NCBI GenBank assembly: GCA_964019055.1
Contig: OZ025219.1
Coordinates: 7,152,388-7,216,387, forward strand
Length of the DNA: 64,000 bases
Direction: 5' to 3'
From: Anthopleura xanthogrammica
Taxonomy: Eukaryota; Cnidaria; Anthozoa; Actiniaria; Actiniidae
Notes under the pieces: generated by a model
What the model was told of the DNA's origin: nothing
Database searches by the model: none
The model's input: only the letters and a program-made list of their open reading frames with translations
In this document: piece by piece, positions 60,968 to 64,000 of the stretch
Layout: every line of letters starts with the position of its first letter
Numbering within the stretch: position 1 is the first letter of the stretch
Position numbers and translations under genes: made by a program

Positions 60968-63900
60968 TTACACCGCGTTTTCCCACATTTGAGTTTTATC
61001 ATGAAAAAAGTGATAAAAGTGCGGCAATCTAAGGCGCTCAATCTCGAGTTCTTTCCTTAGAATCCTGTCAACCATTTCCCAATCCTCTCCGCCCCAATTG
61101 TTTTGGAAGGCTGTAACATTTAACCCACCAAAATAATTCCAATCAGTCTTGTAGGTACCTGTAGATTTGAACAAACAACAGCGGTGAAGGCCTTAAGTTT
61201 GCGCCATACAGTCATTTGAAAAAACGCTGCCGCTGACCGGCTCCGCGACTACGTGACTGGACCGAAACGGAGTATGGGAAACCAAGCTTTGCACAATTTT
61301 TTTTTTTTTGAAGGTTATTATGCGGTTTTGAGCGGCTTTTTTGTGCGCGCGCACATCGTGGGCTCAAATTGAACGTTCAAAAGTAGTCAGCCACCTTAAA
61401 TAATACTTTAATAACCAATCAGAACGTTTAATTACTATCACGACATCGTTTCCATTACCTCACGTCAAAGTAAATAGGGACCTTAAGCAACTCGAAATCT
61501 AGGACGGGGACGTGAGACCCGAGGTTTCAGAACTGAATTTAATGATAGAGGAAGATCTGGAAATAGGTGTTACTTCTTGATCTCAAGACGCGAACGACGT
61601 GCAATTGCTGAATATTGCATTCTGGCGAGAACGATATCGTCTTTTCTTGTTCAGATACTGACGTTCCCGTTCTAGATTTCGAGTTGCTTAAGGTCCCTAA
61701 TGTCATGGCTATACCGTACGATATTTTGCAGTTATAAGTTATATGCTCTCGATGTACTTACTGAAAACTCCAAAGGCATAGCTATCCCAAAAACCCATGA
61801 CGGGAGTTTGTTCTGTTTCTGGTCTTGAGCAGTGTTTTAAACGGAAAACAACTGGAGTGTAACACATCTTGCCCTGTATCGTGTGCTTTAAAAATAATGA
61901 TGATCATAAATTATTATGTCTTACAGTCTTACAGACATCAGGAAATGTCTGCACATATATATTTGTGGGTTTGTGCACACATGTGGAGGGGAGTAAGTGA
62001 TGGGTAGTAGTAGTGATAGGTGGTGTAATAGTGGTAGTCAGCTGATCTGAGAAAAAATGTTAGCCAATCAGAATCGAGAAAATTTACAAATCTGAGATGT
62101 CATCCTTAGCGGCTCGGCGACTCGGGAAACGGGCATTTTTTTCTTCCCCAAGTCAATGATGAATATCATAAAAAAGAATACAAAATATCAAAAACTTTTC
62201 CTGAAAATCTAGATTTATATCAGATATAACTTTTATATAAGTCAATTTTCTCAGGATTCATGACATTTTCATGCAGTTTTGCAGTGACATCATTTCTACG
62301 TTACTATTTCATTTCAGCTGGAGTAGTAATAATAGTGACAGTGGTAATAGTAGCAATGGTAATAGTGACAGTGGTAATAGTGACAGTGGTAATAGTGACA
62401 GTGGTAATAGTGACAGTGGTAATAGTGGCAATGGTAATAGTGACAGTGGTAATAGTGACAGTGGTAATAGTGGCAATGGTTGGCGGTAGTAGAGTTGTTC
62501 TCATTAACCCGTGAAACAAAGTGTACTTATTAAAGTGTAATAGTCAACAAAAAAAACACAACAGAAAACAAAAAAATCAGAATGAAGTGGAGTGTAACAG
62601 ACTAAAGTGTATTTCACGGTTATTAGAATCACTCTAGTAATAGTGGCAGAGGAAGTGATTGATATTAGTACGTAGTGCAGACTGAGGCGGAACCAGGATT
62701 TTTAAACAGAATTTCTCTAAATTCTTCAACGCGTGGCACATAGCAACAGTTACCAAGGGCAGTCTGAAATACGAAATTTCAATGAGCACTTACTTTTCTG
62801 ACACTATCAAAGATGTCTTTCGGCATATGTAAATGAAGGTCTGTGAGAAAGACAATGCTGTTGGGATCCTCGATGCTTTGCACGGCAAGTTCGATGGAAA
62901 ATGTTTTGTGAAATTTTCCCTTTTGTTTGATGACTTCGAAATTTGTCACACCATTCCTATGTGAACGTCAATGTAAACAAGGTTGGGGAATATGTGATGA
63001 CTTTGATCAATTAATGAATTAGAGTGATATTACTTGCAAGTGAAAAGGTTGTAAGTCGGATCAATTTTCTCTGCAGCTTGTCTCACAACGTAACGGCGTT
63101 GCGACACGATTTGCATGTAGCATTGCGGCGTGTAACCTAAAGTGCAAGTTGAAAAATGTTGCGTGACAAGTACGTTGCAGCAAACATTGTGAAAGTAGAA
63201 TTCGTTTCTACTTTTTTGGCGACGATTGCATCTCCGTTGCACCGTGTAAACCCCTCTTGCTAGTTGTGTCGCAACGCCGTTGCGAGACAAGTTGCAGAAA
63301 AAAATGCTCCGTAAAATCGCGCCTTTAGCGGCATAAATTACTTTTCACGGGCCCAGTAAAACTACTGTAATTGGCCACGTTGTACTGTCAATTTTGGCAG
63401 TCATACATTGCATTTACAAAGCTGGGCAAATAAAGCCAGGCAGTGGGGCTTTATTAGCAATTTTTAAAAGTTAATAACAAAATCAAAGGCACCGTAGTCT
63501 TCCACCACGTTATAAACTCGAGGAAAAATGCAAACAGCTGTATTTATCATTAATTCTTATAATTGATGTTGTGATAGAACGAGCTTAGTTTCTTTTAATT
63601 ATTCATCCTTATTTTGTCCCGCGCGCTTTGACGTTGGATACGTTTTATTTATTTATTCATTTTCATATTTAAGCACATAACTAAGACATCTTACTAAACA
63701 TATATTTCCTGATGATATGCAGGGACCAAAGGGTCCAAAACTTGGAGAAAGAAAATTCTAAGTAAAGACGTAGAAGAAACACCAAATATTTCTTGTTGAA
63801 GTTTCTTAACATCATCATTAACTTACCTTCTGAATTCCTCTTCGGGGACAAGCCCATTGTTTCCATAATCGACGAGTATAACCTTAACCATTTCATCGCG

Positions 63901-64000
63901 CGTTTCTCTGATCACTCGACCGATATTTCTAATATAATGTTCGACCCAAGGACCTTGGCTTTTAGTGTTTATGATGACGTTGACCAAAACCTGAGGATTC
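60968..64000 (-). CDS. Beta-1,4-N-acetylgalactosaminyltransferase, B4GALNT3/4-like (CHGN family), 3' half only
   Basis: Type II Golgi glycosyltransferases of this group add GalNAc in beta-1,4 linkage to make LacdiNAc. Exons on the minus strand: 64000-63827 (continues beyond the window), 62956-62794, 61885-61762 and 61158-60968 with TAG/TAA-type end at 60968; phases 2, 0 and 1 agree. The first visible exon begins NPQVLVNVIINTKSQGPWVE. The second has SIVFLTDLHLHMP, the family's DLH counterpart of the metal-binding DxD. The third has QGKMCYTPVVFRL, and the last GGLNVTAFQNNWGGEDWEMV, the acceptor/catalytic WGGEDWE signature. The protein ends MWENAV. The N-terminal anchor, stem and any PA14 domain lie outside. 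Chondroitin GalNAc-transferases share the fold, but WGGEDWE plus DLH favours B4GALNT3/4. Confidence 0.88.
61476..61698. repeat. MITE with AGGGACCTTAAGCAACTCG ends
   Basis: AGGGACCTTAAGCAACTCGA plus AATCTAG and ACGGGGACGT are inverted on the right as ACGTTCCCGTTCTAGATTTC plus GAGTTGCTTAAGGTCCCT. It lies in the last intron of the glycosyltransferase gene. Confidence 0.9.
62335..62490. repeat. 15-bp satellite (GGTAATAGTGACAGT)n
   Basis: About ten units, with GGCAATGGTAATAGT variants. All three forward frames and one reverse frame are open only because of the repeat. It lies in an intron of the glycosyltransferase gene. Confidence 0.93.
63072..63297. repeat. Foldback element with CTTGTCTCACAACGTAACGG arms
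   Basis: CTGCAGCTTGTCTCACAACG plus GCGTTGCGACAC on the left pairs with GTGTCGCAACGCCGTTGCGA plus GACAAGTTGCAG on the right. It is thematically similar to family D but not clearly the same. It lies in an intron of the glycosyltransferase gene. Confidence 0.82.

Noticed and set aside
62260..62519. Val/Ile-rich and Asn/Ser/Gly-rich frames
   Set aside because: Produced by a 15-bp satellite in an intron.

Overview
The window looks like nuclear DNA of an intron-rich invertebrate animal. It is AT-rich, its genes have short exons with GT/AG splice sites, it holds very many short inverted-repeat (MITE or foldback) elements, tRNA-derived SINEs and a non-LTR retrotransposon fragment, and it shows nothing prokaryotic. 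An anthozoan cnidarian (sea anemone or coral) is my best guess from repeat style and gene content. That is inference, not proof. Gene models below were built by joining exons whose reading phases and splice sites agree; every joined CDS closes in frame.

Layout. 2504-6140 (-) is a complete, unusually compact three-exon CaMKII gene. Divergent from it, 7121-12471 (+) is a PRELID2-like PRELI/MSF1 gene of six exons. 14.2-22.7 kb holds an orphan duplicate of the 5' end of the annexin gene that follows. Part of it (about 2.37 kb, with its own start exon) has been tandemly triplicated. 24671-41324 (+) is a complete 16-coding-exon annexin of the A7/A11 type, with a Pro/Gly-rich N-terminus and four annexin repeats (487 aa). 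46585-57754 (+) is an eight-exon gene for a secreted protein made almost only of R-spondin/furin-like cysteine-rich repeats (387 aa). 60968 to beyond 64000 (-) is the 3' half of a B4GALNT3/4-like N-acetylgalactosaminyltransferase gene.

The rest is repeat-rich. At least five families of palindromic elements occur in several copies, one of them in five. Two loci 27 kb apart share the same 57-bp minisatellite. The annexin introns contain several other satellites whose long open frames are artefacts. The genes do not form an operon or an obvious pathway.

The observations most worth following are the annexin 5' duplication and triplication, the secreted FU-repeat protein without a thrombospondin domain, a PRELID2 exon whose 5' edge touches a foldback element, and a tandem partial duplication of the CaMKII 3' end.
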